This document shows, piece by piece, positions 53,601-64,000 of a stretch of 64,000 bases of DNA (positions are counted from its first letter, which is position 1; each line of letters starts with the position of its first letter). The stretch is taken from positions 8,010,963-8,074,962 of the forward strand of contig NC_063176.1 of NCBI RefSeq assembly GCF_023159225.1, given 5' to 3'. The position numbers and the translations under genes are program-made. Source of the DNA: Perognathus longimembris pacificus (Eukaryota; Chordata; Mammalia; Rodentia; Heteromyidae). Below the pieces are notes generated by a model. That model was not told where the DNA came from. It saw nothing but the letters and a program-made list of their open reading frames with translations, and searched no databases.

Positions 53601-55039
53601 ACACAGGTGATGAGGTTTTTAAATGGGAATTCCTACAGTTCATTTCTTAAGAATCAATGGCAAGATCTATAACAAATTTGAAGTGTACGTGCTCATTTAC
53701 ACAGTCACAGTTTCAAAACTGAAGAACAGTTTCTGACATACATTTTCAGTTGGAAGTATATACAACAAGAAATACATAACTCTGGTACTCAATTCTACGT
53801 AATTTCTGGCTTTTGTATAATATGTAATGATTAGGTGGGGAGAGAATGACTAGCTGTACCTGGTTTCCTAAACTCGTATATTATCTAAGACGTTTCTTGT
53901 ATGCTTGTATGTATATGTGTATGCATGTATGTATACATTTTTATGCATTTCTGGAAAAAAACTCCATGAGGAAGTTGATGCAAACTAAATTAAAATAACA
54001 ATAGATAAGATATGGAATCTACTGTATCGGAATCTAGGAACATTTGCACTCTTTTCTTCTTAAGTTTGAAACACTTTCTGTTGACACCCTAGGAGTGGGA
54101 AAAATTCAAGGAAACATGCTGAGAAACCAGACTGGCAACTGAGGGTTGTCTGGAGACATTTCTAGCAGAATACTACTATCAATGGATGGAAGATAGTCTA
54201 GATAGTCTAGAACACAATGCTAGTGATTGGAAATCCAGCTTACACATTCTTTTCTTTTAATAGAAGTTTTAAGTCTCTAGTCAAATTTAGAGGAACAGCG
54301 ATTTTCCTTACATGGTGCCCCTACACATGCATGACCCATGTGTGTTTTTGAATTTGATCAAATGTATAAGGATATTTGTTTACGACATAGAGTATCTCAG
54401 ATAACTTAAAAAATTACTATTTATCCCTCATCTTCTGGTATGTAGTGTAAATCAGTAATATTTGAAAATCTTCTGAATTTCCTTTTTGAACAATTTCCAC
54501 TGTATGGGATCTGAGTCATAATATTTGTGTAAGTTATCTTTAATCCTCAGAAGCATTCTGAGAGATATTACTCATTTACATACAGGGGAATTATGCGCTC
54601 AATTATATTTCAATAACGAAAGATTTTGTAACCAAACCAGGGTCTCAGTGCACTTTAAGGCCATTCTTACAACAACTATAGTATATTTATCTTAAAGAAG
54701 TCATAGAAAAAATATCCTAAAATTTAATACTACAAGTTGTGCTCAATAAATTACGTTATACTCAAAATTTGAAACATAGTGCTACCATAAAAATCATGTT
54801 TGGTAGAATGCTTAATTATGTGGTAAAATGTTCACAGTTAAATTAAAAGAGAAGATACTAAAAGTTTATGGCCACTATCCTAGTATTATAGATGTAGAGA
54901 CTTTATCTGTTAGATAATATACCAAATTATTGTCTCACAGATTATATAAGATTTTTTAAATTCAGGTTTCTGCAGAAAGCACATCTAATTGCTTAAATAA
55001 AAAAATGAAGTACTTATACGTTCTCAAACTACAGATTTT
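53601..55039. other. Gene-free DNA
   Basis: It contains a short TGTA-rich repeat at about 53898-53935. Nothing else was recognised. Confidence 0.5.
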
Positions 55040-55204
55040 ACTCTCTTCTACTTGAGCCACATCTCCTGTTTGGCATCTTTGGTAGTTAATTGGAGGAGTT
55101 GGGATGTAGTGGACTCTTGCCACGACTGGCTTTGAACCAGGATCCTCCATATTGCAGCCTCATTTGTAACTCTCATTACAGGTATAAACCACCAGCAGTC
55201 AGCA
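55040..55204 (-). mobile_element. Composite SINE, antisense, partial
   Basis: 'cttctacttgagccacatctcctgtttggcatctttggtagttaattggagg', 'cgactggctttgaaccaggatcct' and 'cattacaggtataaaccaccagcag' are in family order. The outer ID-like end is missing. Confidence 0.68.
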
Positions 55205-57899
55205 AATGCTCAGTTACCTTTTTTTTTCTTTTTTAAATGAAACCACTCTCACATAACAGTTATTGAAATCAAGTAGAAAATTGCCAATACTCTCAGAACT
55301 GCATGTGCCTCCCCCCTTCTTGGTCACAGTTGATGTATTATTTCCTAGAGCTTGTGGCTATTAAGATGTTTATGATAATTGCTTCCATGCTTTCTATTAT
55401 AGTTTAATACCTATGTAATGATGTATAAATATACAATAAAGCTTAATGTGTTTTCAAAATATAGTGAATAGATCATACTACAGATTGTTTTGTTTCTAGT
55501 TTCTGCTTTTGTTTTCAACTTCTCTCCATATATTTTCGATTGACATTTTTTAAACTATTTCCTTAGTGCCTTTGTCAAATTCAACAGGTAAAGTAGAATT
55601 TATTGTTTCCTATTCAAACCAAAGACTTGTGTTGTTTCTATTCCAGGTAATGAATAATGCTGGTACAAAATTTTGTGAATTAAAACTGGCACAAAAAGTC
55701 AAACCTGCAAGTTGTATAACAACCCTTAAATTAGCAAACACATGGGATAATCAGCTTAAGCTAGTAAGCCACACTGTACTTGCAAAAAAAAAAATAAATT
55801 CTATTCCAGCAGGATTATATTACTCCAAATTATCTCTAGTCAGTAGTTGGGGCAGACATTTAATGCTGGTAAATAGCTACTGTTACCTAACATTGTGGTG
55901 TCTTGCATTACTAAAGAGCTTTCCATTCCTCTAATTTTAATTCTCTTGTTGGTTTCTATTGGCCCATTTTATTTATAAGAGACCTGTGTAACAGTTACAT
56001 TGCCTAAGTATGATCCTTTCTCGGCTTATATTTTCACATGATCACACTCAGCAATTTGCTTCTCTAGTATATTAATACAAGACCTTAGTTTAATGTAGTC
56101 AAATCTCTACATCACTGACTTGAGAGTTCCTAGTGCAATTTTGTATGGTTCAAGAACACATATTTGCTATGTTAACATCCTAACTTAACTTGTGTTTATA
56201 AAGCTTTATAAATTCATCTTTGTAATATAGATGAAATTTATTTTGAATTAGGGAGGGTAATTTGATTAAATTCATTCATTTTATTTCCATATTGCACTCT
56301 CAGCAAGTCTTTTCCAAATATTGCAATTGCCTTAGTGTTCTACCATTCCTCCTCCTCACTATTACCACCATAATTGATGTAAAAGCCCTAAAATCATTCT
56401 ACATGTTTGAACTCTGCTGAGACACATTATTCTCTCTCAGATATTCATCCCATGGCTCATGGGTTCCTGTACAGTTTCTTATCACTTCCTAATCCAGGTC
56501 TTTCTTAACCATCTTATCTCAAGTTACTATCTTCTATCAGTCTCAATCAATTAATACTTATATCTTCATAACACCAATCTTTGGCTTATGGTATGCTTAT
56601 TATTTATTAAGCATAGTGCTGCTAAGTCCTTAAAGATAAGTACAGTGAGAAAAGGAATTTTGTTTTGTAAATTACTATGGCACATACTAAATATACAGTT
56701 AACAAGTCACTGAATTGTTGAACTTATGAAAGAGTAAATTAAAGAATTTAAACAAAGGATATATATGATATATTAGTTTGCTATCAATATGTGAATATCA
56801 ATATATATGCTATCTGGCTATTTACCTATCACTCATCTATTTATCTATCATCTACCTATCTGTCTGTTATCTATCTACATTTACAATATCAGTGTCTGAT
56901 AATGAAGAATGCTAAGCAACCAACCTAGAGGATAAAATACTTAAACATGTGGGTGACAACAACAACAAAACAAACGACAAGGACAACAACAACAAAAATA
57001 CATTGGAGAATGGGTCTAGACAGAAGAATAGATGTTTTCATACATGGTATCCACAAATTCTTACCTTTTTGAGTAGCTGGAATGTCATTTGAAGTGCTGT
57101 TCTGCCAACTTATTTTCTAGGCTGAGTGTGGACTGCACAAGCAGCAGGATTCAAAATGTGAGACGCGAGTCTCAAATCTACTTTTTCATTTTTCTTGATC
57201 ATAGTTCAGTTTGTACATAATACTATAGAAGAGAAAAGGTAGAGTTTTTATAGCAGCTGAAAAAATATTTTTTATATTACATGAGGGAAATCGATCAATA
57301 TACAAGATGAGTCATTAAGTATTCTCTCCATTCCCTTACTTGCTAATAATTTGTAACACAATTGCACATTCCTATAAATTTCAAAGACTTCACTTGTATA
57401 AATTGCTCATTGCTACTTTCCTTAACAAATCTGTCAAAATAAACACTTGATTATTATCAAGCTCTGTGTGCTGGAACATTGATGGCTATGTTAAGCATTT
57501 CCATTTTCTTTAAAACAGATGCTTGAATTTCACTCACCTTCACATTCCTAAATAAAAAGCCATAAATATTATAAGCTAGATAACACAATGGGAATCTAGG
57601 ATTGTTTACAAATATCCAAATACTGGAAAGAGGTTTTGCTCGAGACAGTTTTCTTTGATAAATTGCTGAAGAGTGTTTGAGGAAATGTTTTAACCAAGAT
57701 ATCTCCTAAGTTCTAAACTCAAAGAGGGGAAAAAAAATTAAGACACAGTCCTCATTAGAACAAGAATCAGAATAAAAGTTTCTCTGAAAGTGTTAGTGCA
57801 CTTTGCAAAATGTGTATTTTACATACTGAACTAGATAATAATATTCAACAATAAAAATGTTCTCTAAATTGGATGGTTTTAGTATAATGTAAAAGACAG
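55205..57899. other. Gene-free DNA, one unrecognised ORF
   Basis: A 122-codon plus-strand ORF (55566-55934) has no motif that I recognise and includes a poly-lysine stretch from an A run, so I do not call it a gene. A (TATC)-rich repeat lies at 56.83 kb, and an (ACAA)-rich run at about 56957-56997. Confidence 0.45.
56826..56876. repeat. Imperfect (TATC)n repeat
   Basis: Interrupted 'ctatc/tatc' units. Confidence 0.85.
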
Positions 57900-58170
57900 C
57901 CTACAAAATGCAAGAAGGTATTTGCCAGTTACATATCAGACAGTGGCCTAATATACAGAATATATGGAGAACTTTAAAAAAGGTAAACCCTCAAAAAGCC
58001 AACTCTCCAATTAATAAAAGAGCTAAGTAGGTAAAGAGTCCTCTCAGAACAAGTGAAAGTGGCCAATAGACACATGAAGAAATGCTCAACATTTTAGCCG
58101 TAAGGGAAGTGCAAATTAGAACATTGAGTTTCCATCTCACCCCAGTTAGAATGGCCCTCATTGAGAAAAA
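57900..58170 (+). mobile_element. LINE-1 ORF2 fragment, sense
   Basis: 'gaaggtatttgccagttacatatcagacagtggcctaatatacagaatatatggagaac', 'ccaattaataaaagagctaag' and 'acacatgaagaaatgctcaacattttagccg...gagtttccatctcaccccagttagaatgg' are the region of ORF2 before the C-terminal zinc-knuckle part. Neither the 3' UTR nor the 5' end is present. Confidence 0.85.
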
Positions 58171-59099
58171 AAAAATTGATAAAATGTGTTGTTATGTACT
58201 CTCTCTTTTCTCTAGCTCTGTCCCTTTCATTTTCTTCTAAAAATCTCAGATGTCAATTCTTTCCGGGAGGTGTATTTTTGCTTAGCAATCTGCCTTTGCT
58301 CCATACTGGTGCTGCTCTTACCAAGCTGGCTCTCTCTCCTCTCTGGCTCTAATTTTCCTTAGTTACGTGATTCCCATATGTTTCCTTTTTAGTGGCAAAG
58401 TGGCTGTGCCTATATCTCACTTTGCATCCTACCAGGTTTCCATTCTTACTGTTGCTTTAACTATGTTTTAAACATGCAGCACAGTTGATTGAAAACTGTA
58501 GAGATGTCTAGTACTTGTTTAACTTTTGCACACAGAACAGTTAGTCTTTGCCACTGACTAAACTGTGTTTTAAACTGAGGTACAGACGCTGCATGCAATA
58601 TGTTTCAAGTAACCAAAATGGAAAATCTAAGCAAACTGCTGCCTGTGTTTAGCCCTGTGATTTAAAGACAGCTGGTAGAGATAAGCACTAACATAAATCT
58701 TGTCTGAAATTTTCAAACCTAGCAAAGGAATTGTGAAGTCATGTTGCTATCTTTTTGGGTGTTTAGCCATAGGATATTGAGATGCATCAAAAAAGTACAA
58801 TGGATATGGATTAAGACAATGTCAATTTAACATTTTGACTTATTTATAACCTTGGGAAGATAATTTAGCCTGGTATCTGTAACTGTGGCTCTGTTATTTT
58901 GAAATGAGGAAACTACTATGGGGAAAATACTCTCTTCCCCAAAGTTTATATGATAAAAATTGCCCGAGATAGACAGAAAAATTAAATCTTTTTATCCTAA
59001 TCCTGTGTCACCACATAGAGAAGCTTCCTCAGAAGATGACCTTAGGTTTCTGTTATAATAATGTCCTTTTAATTCATTTTAGCTTTGCATTTGTTGTGT
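58171..59099. other. Gene-free DNA
   Basis: Nothing was recognised. A pyrimidine-rich patch lies at about 58195-58350. Confidence 0.5.
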
Positions 59100-59222
59100 T
59101 TTGTTTCATTGGGATACACGGTCTCAGTCTATAGCCCAGACTAACCCCAAATTCATGATCCATTTGCCTCAGTCCTCTGAGAACGTTGCAATTAGAAGTA
59201 TGCACCATCACACCTAGTTCTA
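59100..59222 (-). mobile_element. B1-like SINE, antisense
   Basis: 'gggatacacggtctcagtctatagcccagactaaccccaaattcatgatc', 'cctcagtcctctgagaacgttgcaattagaagtatgcaccatcacacctag' is a B1 monomer in reverse complement, strongly diverged. Confidence 0.75.
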
Positions 59223-60029
59223 TTATATTTTTAAAGCAACAATACTGGTTATAGAAACCAAGTTTGAAAACTTGTGAAATTTAACAAATTGCTATCAAAT
59301 CATTAGGATCAATCTGTCTTCAGTATATAGTTGAATTCATGAGCTTCATGTTTTTGATACTGTCTCACTTATGAAAGAAAATTGCTTCCTAATTGTAGAG
59401 TTTAGTTTTCCTCAGTTTCTTCTTGAACTACATCCACTCAATTTCTTCTTCATGCTATGGATCTTCTGATAATTTCATTGTCATGTTGTTCACTCTTTTG
59501 TCTAATTTCTTAGTCCTTTCATCTTTTTGTCCCTTTACCGTGTCATATATCTAAGTGTTAGTCCTAGATAAACCACTATCTGCCCTAGCTTTCTCATGAT
59601 TGCTTTACTGAGTACTTTTGAAGGTAGAGCATGTTTGTTTAATAGAATGTATCTACAATTTCAAATTACCACTCTTCTCAATGGGGCCTTCAATTGCACT
59701 AAAAATTCTATTTCTTTGGCTATTTTCCACTTTCCACAACAAATATCGACTCTATTTCAGCTATCATCAAACTTTCAATACATCTTTTTCTTACCATTTC
59801 TTTCTGAAAAATGACTTCATAAAACACTTCACAGAAAAGAGTAAAAGTGAAAACAAGAACAAAAAAATAGACAAGGATCATATATGTCAGTATTTGTAAC
59901 TACTGTTTACTCTGTTCATTCTTGTTTTTTCCATTGCAATACAAATGCATTGAAAGTGATTATGTAACTTGCTGAAAGTCAGAGTTTGTGAAAGACCCCA
60001 AATTCAAGTGTAACGTCTCTTTTGGTCAG
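59223..60029. other. Gene-free DNA
   Basis: Two overlapping short open frames at 59.6-59.9 kb show no motif. Nothing else was recognised. Confidence 0.5.
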
Positions 60030-60232
60030 AATAGGATTTGACTCACGGTTGCATGGTTGCTCAAATGCTTCTTCAGCTAGTACTCTATTGTTTGAGCCAT
60101 GCCTTCAACCCAGTCTTTTGCTGGTAGTTTTGTAGATGAACTCTCATGGTCTTTTCTATCTCAACTGTCTTTGAACCACATTTTTCTGAATCCCATCCTG
60201 GTAAGTAGCTAGTATAACAAGCATCAGGTTCA
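60030..60232 (-). mobile_element. Degenerate composite SINE, antisense
   Basis: 'aggatttgactcacggttgcatggttgctcaaatgcttcttcagctagtactctattgtttgagccatgcc', 'ttgtagatgaactctcatggtcttttctatctcaactgtctttgaaccac' and 'cctggtaagtagctagtataacaagcatc' are in family order. Confidence 0.55.
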
Positions 60233-60263
60233 TGGTTCCCATTCACCTTCCTATGAAGGATAC

Positions 60264-60857
60264 TTTTTTTTTTCTTTATTGTGAAAGTGAAGGACAGAGG
60301 GGTAATAGTTTCATATATGAGGTAGTGAGTACATTTCTTATCCAACTTGTTACCTCGTCCCTCCTCCCCGTTTCCAGCCCCTGGCCCCTGCCTCTCTCTT
60401 CCCTCTCCTCCCCATGAGTTGCACAGTTGTTTACACCAAATGGTTTTGTAAGTATTACTGTTGGAATGGTTTGTCTTTTTATCCTTTGTCTCTCGATTTT
60501 GGTATTCCCTTTCCCTTCCCTAGTTCTAATACACCTATATACAATATCCAGGGTACTAAGATCAGATACAGTGATAGCAGGGATAAAACCACGGGAAAGG
60601 GACTATGAGAGAAAAAAAGGATACAGTTTCACATGCCATGTGAAAATAATTACAACAATGATATATCACTTGTTTCCATAACGTGGAGTTCATTTCACTT
60701 AGCATCATATTATGTGTTCATATGGGCGTAGCTATTGGGCTATTATGCTCTTCTGCTATTACTAACCTAAACATTTACTAATTATTTCCTATGAGGGAAA
60801 CCACATAGAGTCCATGTTTCTTTGGGTCTGGCTCACTTCACTTAGTATGATTTTTAT
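60264..60857 (-). mobile_element. 5'-truncated LINE-1 3' end, antisense
   Basis: Poly-T, 'ttattgtgaaagtgaaggacagaggggtaatag', a C-rich block at 60360-60415, 'ttcacatgccatgtgaaaataattac', and 'ctggctcacttcacttagtatga'. It is collinear with the reverse complement of the 32.4 kb copy. No certain target duplication was found. Confidence 0.88.
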
Positions 60858-62317
60858 GTACTAGTTTGACCAAGATAAAATATATTCAAATAGTGGGTCA
60901 AACATCTTTTATCATTATGGCTTTGAGGATGTTTCTAGAAGGAAATATCTAGTGTATGAATCAGTAGATCAAGAAAAATATTTTCTTCTCCACAATAGGT
61001 GTGAATACCATTCAAAGCATTGAGTATCTATAAAGGACTTGACCTAGGACATACACAGAAGTGATGCTGACTCCAGAGGCTTTGACTGGACAGAGATTCA
61101 TGCTTGGTTACTGAACTGCAGTGATCACTGCATAGCTTTCCAGCCTCCTGGAAATCCTTGCAGACCTTAAGGCTTGCTAACCTCAATAGTCACATGCTTG
61201 AAGATCGCAATATACTTCCTTCCACACATCTGCATCTAACTGTTGTTCTATTTCTCTGAAAATTGTGACTAATGTGTTTCCCTGCCTGTGAAATCCATTT
61301 CCTTCCTTCTGCAACATTTTAAGTTCCATCAGAAAAGTATTCTGTTATTCACCATACTCTCTTTGATTGAGTAATCACCCAAATTGAATCCCCAAATTAT
61401 TTTAATATGACAGAAATGCCTTGTAAGTAATTTGATGAAAATCACAAGTGATTATGACAATCTAACAATAAAATACCTTTTGTAAAGGATAAAGGGTCAT
61501 TCAATCCACACTAAATCAGATTTTTTTTTCAACATACCTTTGCTGTATATAGGAATCTAAGTTGAGATTGAAGGAAGCCAGTTTCATTTCTTAGAGACTC
61601 TAAAGGATTTACTACAGGATGATTTATCCTTAAACACTGTGAAATTAATGAAAACATTATTTGTGGAGAAAATGAGTGTGCTTGCATTTGTAATAGTTCT
61701 GCTTGCAACAGTAGCAGCTGTGGTTGTATCTAGAATATGGTGTGCTGGGAATAAATGGAAGCTTGATTTCTGTAGTTTATTCTTTCTTTTTTTTTCATTT
61801 CTATTGTTTATCCTTTTGAAAGAATGAGAATCAAATCACTTCTAGTTTATCATTGTAGAGGGGAAAATAATAGCATGCCTTGAAATTCAACTATACCAAC
61901 ACACTGTTGCTCTCATTTAGACCATTATCCTAGTCACTTGAATTTTCTCAAATACTGTTAATTGTGATAGATAAACCAATCTTGCCTATAACATTTCCAT
62001 GAAAACCCTTCTCAGCACTACAGAAAAACATCAGGACATTGCTTGGTAAGTGGTACGTCTGCTGATGTCTCTTAGCCTTTAGAAAAGAAAAGTATGAGGT
62101 TTGATCCTTCTATAGTTGATTTGGGAACTGTTTACACTAGCTAACCACGCTCCCTCACTCAGTCCTACATAGGAATGATTACTGAAACATTCTACTATTA
62201 TCCACAAAGGTTAATTGAATAAAATTATTAAATGATTTTTATACTCACTAAATCTATGATATCTCTACACCAAAGGGAAAATGTATTCTTATTAAACCAC
62301 ATTTTGCTTTGTTAGTC
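60858..62317. other. Gene-free DNA
   Basis: A 62-codon frame at 61639-61827 has a hydrophobic stretch (VLAFVIVLLATVAAVVV) but no other support, so I do not call it. Nothing else was recognised. Confidence 0.5.
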
Positions 62318-62500
62318 TGGAAAAAGCAGCTCATACCTGTAATTTTAGCTACTTAGTAACTGGTATTGGAAGGACCATAGTTCATGTCCAGTCTGGGTAA
62401 AGAGTTAGCTTTAAGAATCTATCTCAGCTGACCTGGTTGTTGTGTGTAGTGGTTTGTGTAATCTTATCTATGCAGAAACATGAGACCCTATCTAAAAATT
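62318..62500 (+). mobile_element. Degenerate B1-like/composite SINE, sense
   Basis: 'gcagctcatacctgtaattttagctacttagtaac' and 'accatagttcatgtccagtctggg' recall the B1-like head. The second half ('tctatgcagaaacatgagaccctatc') does not fit the ID-like half and may be a different tail. Confidence 0.45.
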
Positions 62501-62663
62501 AAGAAAGGTTAAAATGTCTGAACAGAAACTTCTGAAGCCACAACTCTAGTAGTTACAAAAGAACAGAGAACAGATTGAATGAGTGAATGTATTGTATTTT
62601 TAATTGGTCAAATTATCTCATCTCTTACAATTTACTCAAAGTAACTATTGCTCATGCTTTTAT

Positions 62664-62750
62664 TTTTTCTTAAATTTTTATTATCAAACTTATGTACAGA
62701 GAGGTTACAGTTTCATATGTTTGGCATTGGGTACATTTCTTGTACTGTTA
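62664..62750 (-). mobile_element. Very short LINE-1 3' end, antisense, with target duplication
   Basis: Only the LINE-1 tail and about 80 bases of 3' UTR ('attatcaaacttatgtacagagaggttacag') were inserted. A 13 bp duplication, ctcatgcttttat, flanks it (62651-62663 and 62751-62763). Confidence 0.88.
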
Positions 62751-62811
62751 CTCATGCTTTTATAATCTAGTATGTTATAGCTAATGAGGTTTAGTTCTAT
62801 TTTACTATGTG

Positions 62812-63044
62812 TGGGGGTCCCAGGGCTTGAACTCAGGGCTGGGGTGCTGTCCCTGAACATACTCATACACAAAAGGAACTAAAGCCACAGCTCCATTTCT
62901 GGCTTATTATTATTATTTACCTTTTTGTGATTAATTAGAGATAGAGTTTCATGGACTTTTCTTCCTGGGTTGGCCTTATGCCACAGTCTCAGATCTTAGC
63001 CTCCTGAGCAGCTAAGATTACAGGCATGAGCCAACAGCACCCAT
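62812..63044 (-). mobile_element. Composite B1/ID-like SINE, antisense
   Basis: The ID-like half ('cccagggcttgaactcagggctggggtgctgtccctgaac', 'aagccacagctcc') is followed by linker 'gtgattaattagagatagag' and the B1-like half ('cctgggttggccttatgccacagtctcagatcttagcctcctgagcagctaagattacaggcatgagcc'). The normal 'ttgctcaaggctag' part has been replaced by 'atactcatacacaaaaggaac'. Confidence 0.82.
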
Positions 63045-63202
63045 CTTATTCCTTTAATTTTATTATTGAATTATTTCATCTTTTTGAACATTAGTAGTAT
63101 GCAAACTTAAGTTTGTTTGTGTTTCTCACATTTTCATTATTTCTTGGAGAGTTACTCTTTTTCATATGGTTTCTAATATATTTTCTGGTTCTTTCATCTT
63201 TT

Positions 63203-63401
63203 TGTTTTTTGGCCAGTCCTGTGGCTTGAACTCAGGGCCTGAGCACTGTCCCTGGCTTCTTTTTGCTCAAGGCTAGCACTCTACCACTTGAGCCACAGCG
63301 CCACTTCTGGCCGTTTTCTGTATATGTGTTGCTGAGGAGTCGAACCCAGGGCTTCATGTATACGAGGCGAGCACTCTACCACTAGGCCACATTCCCAGCC
63401 C
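63203..63401 (-). mobile_element. Dimeric ID-like SINE, antisense; source of the 15 kb insert
   Basis: A full dimer with an 18 bp duplication, CTGGTTCTTTCATCTTTT (63185-63202) versus CTGATTCTTTCATCTTTT (63402-63419). Bases 63340-63426, spanning the head and right flank, are identical to 15482-15568. Because part of that shared sequence is target DNA at this site, this locus or an identical relative is the donor. Confidence 0.92.
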
Positions 63402-63426
63402 CTGATTCTTTCATCTTTTAAAAACA

Positions 63427-64000
63427 TCACTGATCTTAGATTCAAAAATCTGAGTTTGGCTTTATCTTAGTAAATTTTTGGCATCAAGTGTGTCTGCCAT
63501 TCTCCCCAGTGGAATGGAATAAGTTACTCATCAAACAACTACCTAATGAGTACATGGAATAAATAAAGTATGAGTTGTGGCATAGTATTTCAAAGAAGTA
63601 AGTACAGCAAAATTATGATAACAAACTTTTGCATGTAGAAAAGGAGGTTACTATTTAGAAACTATTTTTTTTATCCCTGGGTATATCATGCTTGGACCAA
63701 GGGTGTTAGCAGCATTAGAGTCGGTGACTCCTGAAGTGCCTGCTTATCCTCCTTTCACCCATCCCTCACTGATGGTGTGGTTCACCCTCCCCCAATCTCT
63801 GTCATGGTCTCTGGTCTCTGTTTGTGTCTCTGTCTCTCTATATGCCTCTTTCTCTATACTGATTTTTTTTTTTACCTTTTTGTCTCTTTTCCTTGTATTT
63901 TAGACAAAAGAGAAAACAGATTTTCTCTTCATGCTCAGAGTTCATATGTTCTCTAAAGTCTTGGCTTACCTCATATTAGGTTTGATATTAGCAATTGTTC
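63427..64000. other. Gene-free DNA
   Basis: No gene or repeat was recognised. A pyrimidine-rich patch lies at about 63770-63850. Confidence 0.5.

Noticed and set aside
55566..55934. 122-codon open frame
   Set aside because: It contains an A-run-derived lysine stretch and no recognisable motif, and a splice-like 'ttccaggtaatg' inside it has no supporting exon structure.
61639..61827. 62-codon frame with a membrane-like helix
   Set aside because: Isolated, short, with no conservation evidence and a poly-Phe end from a T run.

Overview
This window is a gene-poor, AT-rich stretch of a mammalian nuclear genome, almost certainly rodent. I find no convincing exon, no functional protein-coding gene, no structural RNA gene and nothing bacterial. 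The repeats give the lineage. About a dozen copies of a roughly 200 bp tRNA/ID-derived dimeric SINE occur, with about 17 older composite SINEs (a B1-like half joined to an ID-like half), two B1-like monomers and many 5'-truncated LINE-1 copies. From general knowledge, this dimeric ID-like SINE points to kangaroo rats and relatives (Heteromyidae/Geomyoidea). That assignment is an inference.

Layout. 0-15 kb: unique AT-rich DNA with LINE-1 3' ends (3.7, 6.0, 7.2, 9.2 kb), SINEs (0.2, 3.5, 4.0, 10.7, 13.5, 14.5 kb) and a coding-like block with stops at 12.4-12.85 kb. 15.3-15.65 kb: a mosaic SINE locus that carries sequence from the 63 kb SINE and its flank, plus an inverted copy of DNA at 16.1 kb. 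17-25.5 kb: SINEs, a (TTCC)n tract, a (TA)n tract and old LINE-1 pieces. 27.05-30.24 kb: a defective gammaretrovirus-like provirus. 32-51.5 kb: more LINE-1 and SINE copies, including a 1.25 kb LINE-1 with a 21 bp target duplication and a 5'-inverted LINE-1, a 350 bp purine tract, and a 94-codon ORF of unknown origin. 52-53.6 kb: a possible degenerate retrocopy on the minus strand. 55-64 kb: mostly unique DNA with SINE/LINE fragments.

The strongest finding is the provirus. Its 3' end is an ordinary LTR. Its 5' end has no U3 and consists of an inverted U5-R arm joined head-to-head to a sense R-U5 arm, followed by a proline-tRNA primer binding site. The outer end of the inverted arm is an exact U5 terminus, and the whole element is flanked by the 4 bp duplication ATGA. 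The two arms join through GGCCC, the complement of the predicted first bases of R. This is what would be expected if minus-strand strong-stop DNA folded back, primed itself and was then integrated by its two U5 ends.

The second notable finding is the mosaic SINE at 15.3-15.65 kb. A stretch of 87 bases is identical to the 63 kb locus, including 25 bases of that locus's unique flank, and it is followed by 28 bases matching DNA about 0.5 kb away in inverted orientation, all inside one SINE target duplication. No genes work together here. The window records retroelement insertion and repair.
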